Shown here piece after piece: positions 54,863-63,710 of a stretch of DNA of 64,000 nucleotides (position 1 is its first letter; the number at the start of each line of letters is the position of its first letter). A model generated the notes under the pieces. That model was not told the DNA's origin. It saw nothing but the letters and a program-made list of their open reading frames with translations, and did no database searches. The DNA comes from Sulfitobacter aestuariivivens (GTDB taxonomy: Bacteria; Pseudomonadota; Alphaproteobacteria; Rhodobacterales; Rhodobacteraceae). The position numbers and the translations under genes are program-made. The stretch spans positions 434,001 to 498,000 of the forward strand of contig NZ_JACTAG010000001.1 in NCBI RefSeq assembly GCF_014763045.1, read 5' to 3'.

Positions 54863-56809
54863 TCAGCGCAGGTCTGGCGGCGTTGCCTCAATGCCCAAAG
54901 CATCGGCGACGTCACTCAAGGGCTGTACAGACGTGCGCTTGTCGCCCAGACGACGTACGGACACTGTCTTTTCTTCCACCTCGCGCGCGCCAACCGCCAG
55001 GATGACCGGCACTTTTCCTACCGAATGCTCGCGCACCTTGTAGTTGATTTTCTCGTTGCGCATGTCCGCTTCGGCGCGCACGCCGGCTGCGGTCAGGGTA
55101 TCCACAACTTCCTGCACATAGGCATCGGCCTCTGACGTGATCGAGGCGACAACCACCTGACGGGGGGCAAGCCAAAACGGCAGCTTACCTGCATGTTCCT
55201 CGATCAGGATGCCGATGAACCGCTCGAAAGAGCCAAGGCAGGCGCGGTGCAGCATATAGGGACGATGCTTTGCGCCATCCTCACCAATATACGTCGCACC
55301 CAACCGTTCCGGGGTGTTGTTGTCGACCTGGAACGTGCCGCACTGCCAGACCCGGCCAATGGCGTCGGTAAGGTAGAAGTCCAGTTTGGGACCGTAAAAG
55401 GCACCATCGCCCGGCTCCAGCTCAAAGCTGCGCCCCGTCGCCTCGATGGCTTTTTCCAAGGCCCCTTCAACGATATCCCAGCTTTCATCTGAGCCCACGC
55501 GCATTTCGGGTCGGGTCGCAAACTTGATATCGAATTTCTCGAACCCAAGGTCAGCGTAGACGCCTGCAAGGAAGTTGATGAACTTGGCGCATTCGGCCTC
55601 AATCTGGTCTTCAGCACAAAATATGTGAGCGTCATCCTGAGTAAACCCGCGCACGCGCATGATGCCGTGCAATGCGCCGGAGGGTTCATATCGCGAACAA
55701 GAGCCGAATTCGGCAAGCCGCAGGGGCAGATCGCGGTAGGACTTGAGGCCTTGGTTGAACACCTGCACGTGGCAGGGGCAATTCATTGGCTTCAGCGCGT
55801 TGATCGCCTTTTCCTTGGCGTGTTCTTCCTCCACCTCGACGATGAACATGTGCTCCTGGTACTTGTCCCAGTGGCCCGAGGCCTCCCACAGCTTGCGATC
55901 CACAACCTGCGGTGTGTTGATCTCCTTGTAGCCATCTGCACGCTGCTTGCGGCGCATGTAATCCTGCAACTCTGTATAGATGGTCCAGCCATTGGGGTGC
56001 CAGAAGACCTGCCCGGGGGCTTCTTCCTGCATGTGGAATAGATTCATCTCGCGACCGAGCTTGCGGTGGTCGCGCTTGGCGGCTTCCTCCAGCATGTTGA
56101 GATGCGCACGCAGCTTTTCCTTGCCGGTGAACGCCACGCCGTAGATGCGTTGCAGCATCGCGCGATTGGAATCCCCGCGCCAGTAGGCACCCGCAATAGA
56201 CATCAGTTTGAAGGCGTCGCCGGGAACCTGGCCGGTGTGCTGAAGATGCGGGCCGCGACACAGGTCCTGCCAGTCACCATGCCAATACATGCGCAGGGGC
56301 TCGTCGCCCGGAATGGCCTCGATCAGTTCGACCTTGTAGGGCTCATTGAGGTCCTCGTAATGCTTGATCGCGCGCGCGCGTTCCCAAACCTCAGTACGTA
56401 CTTCATCTCGCTTGTTGATGATGTCTTTCATCTTTTTCTCGATGAGGGCCAGATCCTCGGGCACAAAGGGTTCGGCACGGTCAAAGTCGTAGTACCAGCC
56501 GTCCTTGATCACTGGTCCGATTGTGACCTGGGTATCGGGCCAAATCTCCTGAACCGCACGGGCCATGATGTGCGCCAGATCGTGGCGCACCAATTCATTG
56601 GCTTGCTCTTGGTCACCCATGGTATGAATGGCGATGGAAGCGTCCGCCTCGATTGGCCAGGCCAGATCGTAATGCGCGCCGTTCACAGTGGCTGAGATGG
56701 CTTTCTTGCCGAGGGATTTTGAGATGTCAGCCGCCACTTCGCCGGCAGTGATACCTGCAGGGAAATCGCGCGCATTGCCATCGGGGAAAGTCAGGGAAAT
56801 CTGGGCCAT
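54863..56809 (-). CDS. thrS: Threonyl-tRNA synthetase
   Basis: A 648-residue class II synthetase. An N-terminal TGS domain ([16 protein letters not shown]) is followed by the editing-type domain ([13 protein letters not shown], with the HxxxH pattern) and the catalytic core with [30 protein letters not shown], and [15 protein letters not shown]. The anticodon-binding domain ends with the LGVREVEEK-type segment [13 protein letters not shown]. It charges tRNA-Thr and hydrolyses Ser-tRNA-Thr. GAGGAG lies upstream of the ATG at 56809 (MAQISL); the frame extends further without homology. Confidence 0.97.
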   Translation of the reverse strand: MAQISLTFPDGNARDFPAGITAGEVAADISKSLGKKAISATVNGAHYDLAWPIEADASIAIHTMGDQEQANELVRHDLAHIMARAVQEIWPDTQVTIGPVIKDGWYYDFDRAEPFVPEDLALIEKKMKDIINKRDEVRTEVWERARAIKHYEDLNEPYKVELIEAIPGDEPLRMYWHGDWQDLCRGPHLQHTGQVPGDAFKLMSIAGAYWRGDSNRAMLQRIYGVAFTGKEKLRAHLNMLEEAAKRDHRKLGREMNLFHMQEEAPGQVFWHPNGWTIYTELQDYMRRKQRADGYKEINTPQVVDRKLWEASGHWDKYQEHMFIVEVEEEHAKEKAINALKPMNCPCHVQVFNQGLKSYRDLPLRLAEFGSCSRYEPSGALHGIMRVRGFTQDDAHIFCAEDQIEAECAKFINFLAGVYADLGFEKFDIKFATRPEMRVGSDESWDIVEGALEKAIEATGRSFELEPGDGAFYGPKLDFYLTDAIGRVWQCGTFQVDNNTPERLGATYIGEDGAKHRPYMLHRACLGSFERFIGILIEEHAGKLPFWLAPRQVVVASITSEADAYVQEVVDTLTAAGVRAEADMRNEKINYKVREHSVGKVPVILAVGAREVEEKTVSVRRLGDKRTSVQPLSDVADALGIEATPPDLR

Positions 56810-56948
56810 TGTCGGCTCCTCGTCAGTTTGGCGCCCACGGAACGCCCGGTTGCGGGTTATGTCGTGTGGGTATTTGGCCTTGGAACCGTCGCTTGTCAAT
56901 TGCCTGCGCGGGTGAAAGGCTGCAGCGGCACAATTGGGAGACAGGGCA

Positions 56949-57764
56949 ATGTCCGAAGTGGAATGGCAGCGAATGAAGGCGCATGAGGTGCGCGCGTGCG
57001 CCGAACTGGATGCGGTGGTGATCTTGCCAATCGCGTCGATAGAACAGCACGGGCCGCATTTGCCCACCATGACAGATACGAGGTTGGGCCAAGAGGTGGC
57101 GGTTCGGGCGGCGCGTGTTGCAAGTTCGCCGGTAATCGTCGCGCCAGTAATGTGGGCAGGGCTTTCAGAGCATCATATGCCCTTCGGCGGCACCCTCACG
57201 CTCAGCCATGTGACGTTCCGCGCAGTGTTGCATGATCTGGTAGCCGCGACTGTGCGCAATGGCTTCAAGCGCATCGTCATCAGCAACTCGCACGGCGGCA
57301 ATGACCTTGCGATGCAGCAGTTTTGTGATGAGATCTCGGCCAGCACGCCCGCCACGCTGGTTGCCACGACCTATCCGGCAGAGGCGAGCGAGGAAATCGC
57401 TGCGCTGTTGGAAGATCAGAAGGGTGTGATGCACGCAGGCGAGGCCGAAACATCGATGATGATGGCCTGCGAGGGGGATCTGGTGGATACCACCGATCTT
57501 GCTGGCATTGCCCAGATGGAAGCCGATGCTCCCAGTTTTCTCAAGGCAGGAAAAGGATCCTATCGCTGGCGGCCGTTTTCGCATCTGACCGCAAATGGGC
57601 TTGCAGGCAATCCGGCGCGGTCAACGCCCGATAAGGGCGAGGCGCTGCTGAAAGTCAGCGCAGACGCCATTGCCGCGTTGATCGATGACCCCGATACCTG
57701 GGCCTCCCCCCAGGACCAGCGCGGTGACGGCATTGGTGGTGTGCCGTTTCTTCGCGACAGTTGA
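56949..57764 (+). CDS. Creatininase-family metallo-amidohydrolase
   Basis: A 271-residue protein of the creatininase fold. Metal-ligand motifs are visible: [13 protein letters not shown] (Glu and His), [10 protein letters not shown] (Asp), [10 protein letters not shown] (His and Asn) and [11 protein letters not shown] (Glu). Members hydrolyse creatinine, or act on pterin- or peptide-like amides (for example mycofactocin or FAPy deformylation); the substrate is unknown. AGGG precedes the ATG at 56949. It is divergent from thrS over ~140 bp. Confidence 0.9.
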   Translation: MSEVEWQRMKAHEVRACAELDAVVILPIASIEQHGPHLPTMTDTRLGQEVAVRAARVASSPVIVAPVMWAGLSEHHMPFGGTLTLSHVTFRAVLHDLVAATVRNGFKRIVISNSHGGNDLAMQQFCDEISASTPATLVATTYPAEASEEIAALLEDQKGVMHAGEAETSMMMACEGDLVDTTDLAGIAQMEADAPSFLKAGKGSYRWRPFSHLTANGLAGNPARSTPDKGEALLKVSADAIAALIDDPDTWASPQDQRGDGIGGVPFLRDS

Positions 57765-57814
57765 GCCTGCGCGCCTGCGCCCTATGTCGCGGGGTCTGAA
57801 AGAGGACCCGCACC

Positions 57815-59089
57815 ATGCAAGACGACATTGCCGAACAGGCCTTTGCCAAGATCTCCGGCAAAGAGCAACCTGCCGAGACCCTGAACGATACCGCACAAGA
57901 GGCAGAGGCGCGCAACGGTTTGCGGCACATCATTTCGCTGTCGATGACAAAAGTGGCAGATGGGCTGATTGACCCAAAGCTGGTGCTGGCATGGTTGCTC
58001 ACATCATTGGGCGCGCCTGCAGTTTATGCAGGCGCGCTGGTTCCGATCCGCGAAGCGGGCGCGCTGTTGCCTCAAATTGCCCTTGCGGGTCTGGTGCAGC
58101 GCATGACGCGCCGCAAGTGGGTATGGGTCATGGGGAGCGCGGGGCAGGGTGGCTTTGCGGCACTGATTGCGTTCTTTGCCTTTACGTTGAACGGCGCTGC
58201 GGCGGGAATGGCCATCTGTGCGGCGCTTGCCGGGCTGGCGCTTTGTCGGGCGGCATGTTCGGTCAGCTATAAGGACATTCTGGGCAAAACTGTTGGCAAG
58301 GCCCGGCGAGGATCAGTTACCGGGGCGGCGGGGTCCGTGTCTTCGGTTGGCGTGCTGGTGTTTGCAGCGCTCTTGATGTCGGGATTGCTACAGAACCGGC
58401 TTGCGGTAATTGCTGCGATCGGTCTGGCGGCCTGCCTTTGGATACTGTCGGCCTTCCTGTTTTCGCGCTTGGAAGAAACCAAAAGCGAAACAACAGATGC
58501 CGCAGGAGCCAACTTTGAAATCTTAAAAAGCAACCGCGACCTTTGGCGGTTCATCATCGTACGCGGTCTGTTGGTTTCCACGGCCCTTGCCCCGCCCTAT
58601 CTCGTGGTGCTCGCAGGCTCGGACACGTCCGACGCACTGGGCCGACTGGGCGCCTTGGTACTTGCCTCGGCATTGGCGTCGTTGATCAGTTCCTACGTCT
58701 GGGGTCGTCTCGCGGATCGCTCAAGCCGTAAAGTGCTCTTGCTGACCGGCTTGGTGGGTGCGGCGGCGATGGTTCTGGCCGTGGTCCTTTGGGTGTTCGA
58801 TTTGGCGCAGACCGTCTGGGCCATGCCTGCGGTCCTCTTCATCCTGATGATAGCCTATCACGGTGTTCGGCAGGGGCGGTCGACCTATCTGGTGGATATG
58901 GCCCCTGAAGATCAGCGTGCGGCGTATGCTGCGGTCAGCAATACCATTATTGGCGTGATCCTGCTTGGTGCTGGTGTTTTGGGCGGGGGCGCGGCGCTGT
59001 TGGGCGCACAAACGACACTTGTTGTGTTTGCCGCCATGGCGCTTGCTGCCAGCGCAGTGGCTTATGGCCTGCCAGAGGTCGAGCGATAA
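57815..59089 (+). CDS. MFS transporter
   Basis: A 424-residue protein with ten to twelve transmembrane helices after a ~55-residue polar N-terminus. The loop 2-3 signature is weak, but SSYVWGRLADRSSRKVLLLTGL is a clear MFS loop motif, and PPYLVVLAG / MAPEDQRAAYAAVSNT are helical regions typical of Bacteroidete/Proteobacterial exporters of unknown substrate. An ATG with GAGGAC in front is used. It follows the creatininase-family gene by 50 bp on the same strand and may be cotranscribed. Confidence 0.85.
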   Translation: MQDDIAEQAFAKISGKEQPAETLNDTAQEAEARNGLRHIISLSMTKVADGLIDPKLVLAWLLTSLGAPAVYAGALVPIREAGALLPQIALAGLVQRMTRRKWVWVMGSAGQGGFAALIAFFAFTLNGAAAGMAICAALAGLALCRAACSVSYKDILGKTVGKARRGSVTGAAGSVSSVGVLVFAALLMSGLLQNRLAVIAAIGLAACLWILSAFLFSRLEETKSETTDAAGANFEILKSNRDLWRFIIVRGLLVSTALAPPYLVVLAGSDTSDALGRLGALVLASALASLISSYVWGRLADRSSRKVLLLTGLVGAAAMVLAVVLWVFDLAQTVWAMPAVLFILMIAYHGVRQGRSTYLVDMAPEDQRAAYAAVSNTIIGVILLGAGVLGGGAALLGAQTTLVVFAAMALAASAVAYGLPEVER

Positions 59090-59191
59090 TTGTATACCGA
59101 AGAATACGTTGACTACGACGTTTCCATGTCTATTTACGACGTATCCCCGCAGGTTTGCGGTGGGCCGACATCAATCAATCCGGAGACTGCC

Positions 59192-59437
59192 ATGCCGACC
59201 TACAACCGCAATTTTCAGCTGACCATCAATGACGTCGACCAGATCGAGGAAGCGTTGCGCGCCCGGGGGCGCGAACTTTGCACCATGCGTCGGGCGCTGA
59301 GTGAGGCCAACCCGGCGGACATGGAATCGATCCGCGTCATCGAACGTGACCAGCGCGCGGGCGAAGAGCTCTTGGGTCGGCTTCATGACCAGAAAATTTT
59401 CTACCGGCCGCAAGGTGCTGTTTACGTCAGCGGCTGA
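59192..59437 (+). CDS. Small conserved protein, unknown function
   Basis: An 81-residue, mostly helical protein opening MPTYNRNFQLTINDVDQIEEALRARGRELC and ending FYRPQGAVYVSG. I believe relatives occur in Rhodobacteraceae, but no domain is recognised. GGAG lies seven bases before the ATG at 59192; a frame from 59090 with TTG start and an ATG at 59126 are alternatives. It is followed after 31 bases by a canonical terminator, so the transcript ends here. Confidence 0.7.
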   Translation: MPTYNRNFQLTINDVDQIEEALRARGRELCTMRRALSEANPADMESIRVIERDQRAGEELLGRLHDQKIFYRPQGAVYVSG

Positions 59438-59468
59438 GACCCGTCACGAACCGTAGCCAATACGACAG

Positions 59469-59498
59469 AACGCCTCGGGAAAACCCGAGGCGTTTTTG
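59469..59498 (+). terminator. Rho-independent terminator
   Basis: AACGCCTCGGG / CCCGAGGCGTT, a perfect 11-bp stem with AAAA loop and a following T-run (GTTTTTG). It lies between convergent genes and is the only canonical terminator seen in the window. Since the other arm begins with AA, it may work weakly in the reverse direction too. Confidence 0.9.
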
Positions 59499-59515
59499 TG
59501 GTATTGACTGATTGT

Positions 59516-59950
59516 TCAGCCAGTACGCGCCGCAAAGACAGCATAGGCCATCAGTAGGCAACACACCCATCCCAGCACGAAAATGATGGGGCGCAAGGGC
59601 AAGCGGGCGCCAGCGGTGATGTAGCCGACCGCATGGGCCACGCGCAACCAGAAGAACGCGATGGCAGTCCAATAGGTCAGGGCGGTGAAACCGTCCAGGC
59701 GATCTACCAACAGCACAAGTATCGCAAAGGGAACGCCCTGCTCAAGCAAGTTCAGATGCGCCCTGTAGGCGCGCTGAACCCACGGACGGTGTAACGACGG
59801 GTTGGAGATACGCACGAACCCATCCGGTGCGTCTGCAGGCAGCGATCCGTCAGGGGCGGTGTTCACTCCGATGATGTAGGGTATCCACAGCGATGCCGCG
59901 AGGATCATCAGGCAGGTGAGAACGCCAAGTTCTGTCGGGAAAGTTTCCAT
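59516..59950 (-). CDS. MAPEG-family membrane protein
   Basis: A 144-residue protein with four hydrophobic helices (LTCLMILAASLWIPYIIG, LNLLEQGVPFAILVLLVDRL, YWTAIAFFWLRVAHAVGYI and IIFVLGWVCCLLMAYAVF). The RAxRAHxNxLEQ pattern, here QRAYRAHLNLLEQGVPF, is the MAPEG signature (glutathione transferase/eicosanoid family). The substrate is unknown. GGAG stands seven bases before the ATG at 59950. It follows the ArsR-SRPBCC gene by 11 bases, so it is probably the last gene of that operon. Confidence 0.88.
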   Translation of the reverse strand: METFPTELGVLTCLMILAASLWIPYIIGVNTAPDGSLPADAPDGFVRISNPSLHRPWVQRAYRAHLNLLEQGVPFAILVLLVDRLDGFTALTYWTAIAFFWLRVAHAVGYITAGARLPLRPIIFVLGWVCCLLMAYAVFAARTG

Positions 59951-59961
59951 GATCACGCTCC

Positions 59962-60711
59962 TTACATCGCCGCCTTGAGAGGTGTGCCGGTTTCAAGCCA
60001 GGATTTGAGCGACGAAGTCATCCGCGCCCACCCTTCGGCCACGCCTTCCTGACCCGCAGGCAGATCGTAGTGTTCCACAGTCAATTTGCATTGATCGCCT
60101 TGGGCTTCGATAAAATAAGCGATGCGTGATGCTGGCGCGTCTGGGCCAAAGAAGTGCGGCTCGAACGTTGTCTCGATCCGGCTCTTGGGGTCTGCCTCAA
60201 TAACCTGCTGGCTCAGCATTTTGCTGCCGTCAGGGCGGATGTAAGTGAACCGCTCACCTGCGCGCGCGCTGCCTTCAACGCGATCACACATGAAATGGTA
60301 GGCGGCCATGCTTTGAGGATCAGTCAACGCATCCCACAAAGCGTCCTGGGTGCATCGGATAAAGGTCTGCATGACAAAATCGGGTTTACTCATAGTCTGG
60401 GTCCTTTCGAGGGTTGATTTGAGATCAAGCACCGCTCGGGCCACCGGTTTCGCGCGCATCGGCTCGATCCAGCGGTCAATGGTTTGTTGAAGGGGAAGGG
60501 CGTTCAGATAGTGATGTTTGAACCTTCCTTTCTTGAGGGGCACGACCAATCCGGCATCTTCAAGCACGCGCACGTGCTTCATGACGCCAAAGCGGGTCAT
60601 CTCCAGAAGTTCCGTCAGCTCTTGCAACGTCTGTCCGTCCCGCTTGCGCAATGCGTCCAGCAAGGTGCGGCGGGCCGGATCAGCAAGGGCCCTAAAAATC
60701 GAATCGTCCAT
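59962..60711 (-). CDS. ArsR-type regulator fused to an SRPBCC (AHSA1) domain
   Basis: A 249-residue fusion. Residues 1-85 form an ArsR-like winged helix (IFRALADPARRTLLDALRKRDGQTLQELTELLEMTRFGVMKHVRVLEDAGLV). No metal-binding Cys pair is present. From about residue 110 the SRPBCC/AHSA1 ligand-binding fold follows (FIRCTQDALWDALTDPQSMAAYHF ... WLETG). Such fusions may sense a hydrophobic ligand. Two inverted repeats lie just upstream in the divergent promoter region, probably its own operator. Confidence 0.88.
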   Translation of the reverse strand: MDDSIFRALADPARRTLLDALRKRDGQTLQELTELLEMTRFGVMKHVRVLEDAGLVVPLKKGRFKHHYLNALPLQQTIDRWIEPMRAKPVARAVLDLKSTLERTQTMSKPDFVMQTFIRCTQDALWDALTDPQSMAAYHFMCDRVEGSARAGERFTYIRPDGSKMLSQQVIEADPKSRIETTFEPHFFGPDAPASRIAYFIEAQGDQCKLTVEHYDLPAGQEGVAEGWARMTSSLKSWLETGTPLKAAM

Positions 60712-60724
60712 GAGTATCTTATAG

Positions 60725-60756
60725 GTGACTCAATAGTCACGTGACAAGTTGGTCAC
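60725..60756. promoter_or_regulatory. Tandem dyads between ArsR-SRPBCC and hydrolase genes
   Basis: GTGACT-CAAT-AGTCAC (60725-60740) is directly followed by GTGAC-AAGTTG-GTCAC (60741-60756). The repeats lie in the divergent promoter region, 14 bases from the regulator start. They are a probable binding site for the ArsR-type protein and could control both directions. Confidence 0.65.
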
Positions 60757-60821
60757 GTAATAAAGTTGCAGTTGCGTCGTTTTTCCTCCCCGCGCATGAT
60801 CCGCCGCACAAGGGGGGCATT

Positions 60822-61574
60822 ATGGCTGCGACATCATTTCTGGAGACGCAAGAGGGTCGCAGACTGGCGTATCACCGGACCGAAGGGCGCGGACCCTGCG
60901 TGGTATTTCTGGGCGGGCTCAAGTCGGACATGGAAGGCACCAAGGCCATTTTCTTAGAAGATTGGGCGCGGAAGGAAGGCCGGGCGTTCTTGCGGTTCGA
61001 TTATTCCGGGCATGGGGAATCTTCGGGCTCTTTCACGCAAGGGTGCATCGGCGATTGGGCGCAGGATACGCGGTCGGTGGTTGAGGCGCTGACCGATGGA
61101 CCGATCGTGCCGGTTGGATCATCGATGGGCGGGTGGCAGGCGTTGTTGCTGGCCAGCTCGCTGCCCGGTCGCATCGCCGGATTGGTCACCATTGCAGCGG
61201 CCCCTGACTTTACCGAAGATGGCTATTGGGCCACTTTCACAGACACGCAAAAGCAACAGCTGGCTGATATCGGGCAGGTTGAATTGCCGTCCGATTACAT
61301 GGAACCTTACGTTGTTACTACGCGCATGATCGAGGACGGCCGCCAGCAATTGGTGCTGCGTGCCCCCCTTGATTTGCCATTTCCGGTGCGATTTCTGCAA
61401 GGCACCGCGGACACGGCCGTCAGCGTCGCAACGGCGGTTCGGCTTTTGGAACATGCGACAGGGCCGGATATGCAGCTGAAGTTGGTAAAGGACGCTGATC
61501 ATCGGTTTTCCGATGGTCCCTGTCTGGACCTTATCCTTCAGGCAATAGGCGACGTCATGGGGGCAACTGAATGA
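60822..61574 (+). CDS. Alpha/beta hydrolase (esterase/thioesterase-like)
   Basis: A 250-residue cytoplasmic alpha/beta hydrolase. VVFLGGLKSDMEGTKAIFL is the oxyanion region, FDYSGHGES is conserved, VGSSMGGWQAL holds the Ser nucleophile, LQGTADTAV gives the acid and KDADHRFSD the His. This pattern resembles ABHD10/palmitoyl-protein thioesterase-like hydrolases. The substrate is unknown. AAGGGGGG lies upstream of the ATG at 60822. It is the first gene of an overlapping chain. Confidence 0.88.
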   Translation: MAATSFLETQEGRRLAYHRTEGRGPCVVFLGGLKSDMEGTKAIFLEDWARKEGRAFLRFDYSGHGESSGSFTQGCIGDWAQDTRSVVEALTDGPIVPVGSSMGGWQALLLASSLPGRIAGLVTIAAAPDFTEDGYWATFTDTQKQQLADIGQVELPSDYMEPYVVTTRMIEDGRQQLVLRAPLDLPFPVRFLQGTADTAVSVATAVRLLEHATGPDMQLKLVKDADHRFSDGPCLDLILQAIGDVMGATE

Positions 61575-62551
61575 GAAAAGTAAGAAAATTCATGCGACGG
61601 GTACTTCTCTTCGTGATCCTTATTGGTGTCGGGCTGTGGTACTTCGGCCCCTATGAGCCGGTTGATCTAAGTGCGGAGTTTGATGAAGCGTTGCTCGATC
61701 AAGGCGTTGATCCGTATCTGGCCGCCCAGGAAGCCCGGTTTGTCGGCATCACCGAAGGCGTGCAGAAACAGGTTATCTGGGCAACAGCACCCGAGGTGCG
61801 CGCGCCCTGGTCGGTACTCTATATTCATGGCTTCTCAGCGACCGCGCAGGAAATTCGCCCGGTGCCGGATATGGTTGCAAAAGAGCTGGGTGCGAACCTT
61901 GTTTTCACGCGACTTGCTGGCCACGGGCGGTCTGGAGACGCGCTGGCATCGGCCCGCGTCACTGACTGGATGAACGATGTGGCCGAGGGGCTTGCCATCG
62001 CGCGAAAAACGGGGGACCGCGTGTTGATCATGGCGACATCCACGGGCGGTACTCTGGCAGCGGCGGCGGCGGTGGATGACGCGTTAATGCAAGACGTTGC
62101 GGGGATCGTGATGATTTCGCCCAATTTCGGGATCAAGAACCCGATGTCACCGCTTTTGACGTGGCCTGCGGCGCGCTATTGGCTGCCGCAACTTGCGGGC
62201 GACACCCGCAGCTTTACCCCTCAGAATGAAGAACATGGGAGGTACTGGACAACGTCTTACCCCAGCGTTGCAACTTTACCGATGGGGGCACTGGTCAAGG
62301 CTGTGCGGGCATTGGATCTGGGGCAGGCAAAAGTACCGGCGCTGTTCATCTTTTCGCGTAAAGACACCGTGGTCCGCCCGCAGATGACCCGCGAGACAGC
62401 AGAAGAATGGGGCGGGCCAAGCCAGATCGTGAATCCCAAGCTGACGGATCGGGACGACCCGGATGCGCACGTCATTGCGGGCGATATCCTGTCTCCAAGC
62501 CAGAACGGGCCCACGACAAACGCCATCGTTACCTGGGCGCGAGGGCTTTGA
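61571..62551 (+). CDS. Membrane-anchored alpha/beta hydrolase
   Basis: A 326-residue protein. An N-terminal helix (RRVLLFVILIGVGLWYFGPY) anchors or exports it, and the rest is an alpha/beta hydrolase: VLYIHGFSATAQE, FTRLAGHGRSGD, LIMATSTGGTLAAAAA (Ser nucleophile), FIFSRKDTVVRPQ (Asp) and DDPDAHVIAGD (His). It is probably periplasmic and of unknown substrate. Its ATG overlaps the previous stop by four bases (ATGA), and its stop overlaps the next ATG (TGATG). Confidence 0.86.
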   Translation: MRKVRKFMRRVLLFVILIGVGLWYFGPYEPVDLSAEFDEALLDQGVDPYLAAQEARFVGITEGVQKQVIWATAPEVRAPWSVLYIHGFSATAQEIRPVPDMVAKELGANLVFTRLAGHGRSGDALASARVTDWMNDVAEGLAIARKTGDRVLIMATSTGGTLAAAAAVDDALMQDVAGIVMISPNFGIKNPMSPLLTWPAARYWLPQLAGDTRSFTPQNEEHGRYWTTSYPSVATLPMGALVKAVRALDLGQAKVPALFIFSRKDTVVRPQMTRETAEEWGGPSQIVNPKLTDRDDPDAHVIAGDILSPSQNGPTTNAIVTWARGL

Positions 62552-62976
62552 TGGATCAGCGGGTAACGCTCATCACTCTGGGTGCGCATGATCCCCAAAG
62601 GCTTGCGGAATTCTATGATGCATTGGGCTGGCAGCGGGTCGATACCCCTGACGGAGTTATTGCCTATGATCTGATCGGCCAGTGTCTGGGGATCTATCCG
62701 CTGGACAAGCTGGCAGAGGATATCGGCGTTGCGCCCGATACGCTTGGCCACGGGGCCGCAACGTTTTCTTACAATGTCTCGGCAAAAGAGGATGTGTCTG
62801 CGGTCATGGATGGCGCCGAGGCGGCAGGTGGGCGCATCCTGAAAGCCCCGCATGACATCTTCTGGGGCGGGCATATCGGCTGTTTTGCGGACCCCGAGGG
62901 TCATATCTGGGAAGTTGCGCACAATCCGTTCTCGCCCCTTGGTCCCGATGGTGCCTTCCGCTGGAATGGCTACTGA
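62551..62976 (+). CDS. VOC-family protein
   Basis: A 141-residue VOC protein: VTLITLGAHDPQRLAEFYDALGWQRVDTPDGVIAYDL is the first module and ILKAPHDIFWGGHIGCFADPEGHIWEVAHNPF the second. WGGHIGCFADPEGHxWE is typical of the glyoxalase/bleomycin-resistance group, with His and Glu metal ligands. The substrate is unknown. The start overlaps the hydrolase stop (TGATG), and its own TGATG overlaps the next gene, so all are coupled. Confidence 0.88.
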   Translation: MDQRVTLITLGAHDPQRLAEFYDALGWQRVDTPDGVIAYDLIGQCLGIYPLDKLAEDIGVAPDTLGHGAATFSYNVSAKEDVSAVMDGAEAAGGRILKAPHDIFWGGHIGCFADPEGHIWEVAHNPFSPLGPDGAFRWNGY

Positions 62977-63608
62977 TGCGCAAACCTGCCAGCATGTGGT
63001 CGCTGGAAACATTCGGGCGGCAACGGCTGTCCAAACATTTCTTCATGCGCGATTTCATGTATTCGGAAATCAACGGTTTTCACGGCGTGCCAAATGTGCC
63101 CGAGACCCCCGATCTGGTGCTGGAAAACGGGCGTGCTTTCTGCACGGAACTCCTCGACCCGCTTGAAGAAACCTTTGGCCGGGTCGCCGTGCGGTCTGGC
63201 TACCGGGCGCCCGATCTCAACCGTTATGGCAATGAAAACAAGCTGAACTGCGCGCGCAACGGCAATCCTCTGGAATGCCATATCTGGGACCGTGCGGCAG
63301 GCGCTGAGGCAATTGCGGGCGCATCTATTGTCATCCCATGGTTCGCGGACCGCTATGCAGACGGGCGGGACTGGCGAGATCTGGCATGGTGGATACATGA
63401 TCATCTGCCCTATTCGGACATCTGGTTTTTTCCAAAGCTTGCGGCGTTCAACCTTGTCTGGCGGGCGTCACCGCTGCGCACCATCTCAAGCTATATTGCG
63501 CCGCGTGGCACATTGCTGCGTACCGGGGTAGAACCTGATGTCCCGCTCTGCCAACGACAGGCATTGTACGCGGATTTCCCCCCCTTCCGCGGTATCCGCT
63601 ATCCCTGA
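62976..63608 (+). CDS. M15-type peptidase-like protein
   Basis: A 210-residue protein. LSKHFFMRDFMYSEINGFHGVPNVPETPDLVLENGRAF, then FGRVAVRSGYRAPDLNRYG and LECHIWDRAAGAEA resemble the core of Hedgehog/D-Ala-D-Ala-type M15 peptidases, in which SGYR and HxxGxAxD-like motifs occur. Here the His/Asp motif is degenerate (HIWD), so catalysis is doubtful. There is no signal peptide. The ATG overlaps the VOC stop by one base. Confidence 0.65.
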   Translation: MRKPASMWSLETFGRQRLSKHFFMRDFMYSEINGFHGVPNVPETPDLVLENGRAFCTELLDPLEETFGRVAVRSGYRAPDLNRYGNENKLNCARNGNPLECHIWDRAAGAEAIAGASIVIPWFADRYADGRDWRDLAWWIHDHLPYSDIWFFPKLAAFNLVWRASPLRTISSYIAPRGTLLRTGVEPDVPLCQRQALYADFPPFRGIRYP

Positions 63609-63710
63609 ATGTCGGTGCGTATTGCAGACGCTTGCGCGCGTGCTATAGACGGGGAAATCCACCGGACAGGGCAGGCATGAGACATCCCATGGACAGCAGG
63701 AATTCGGCGC

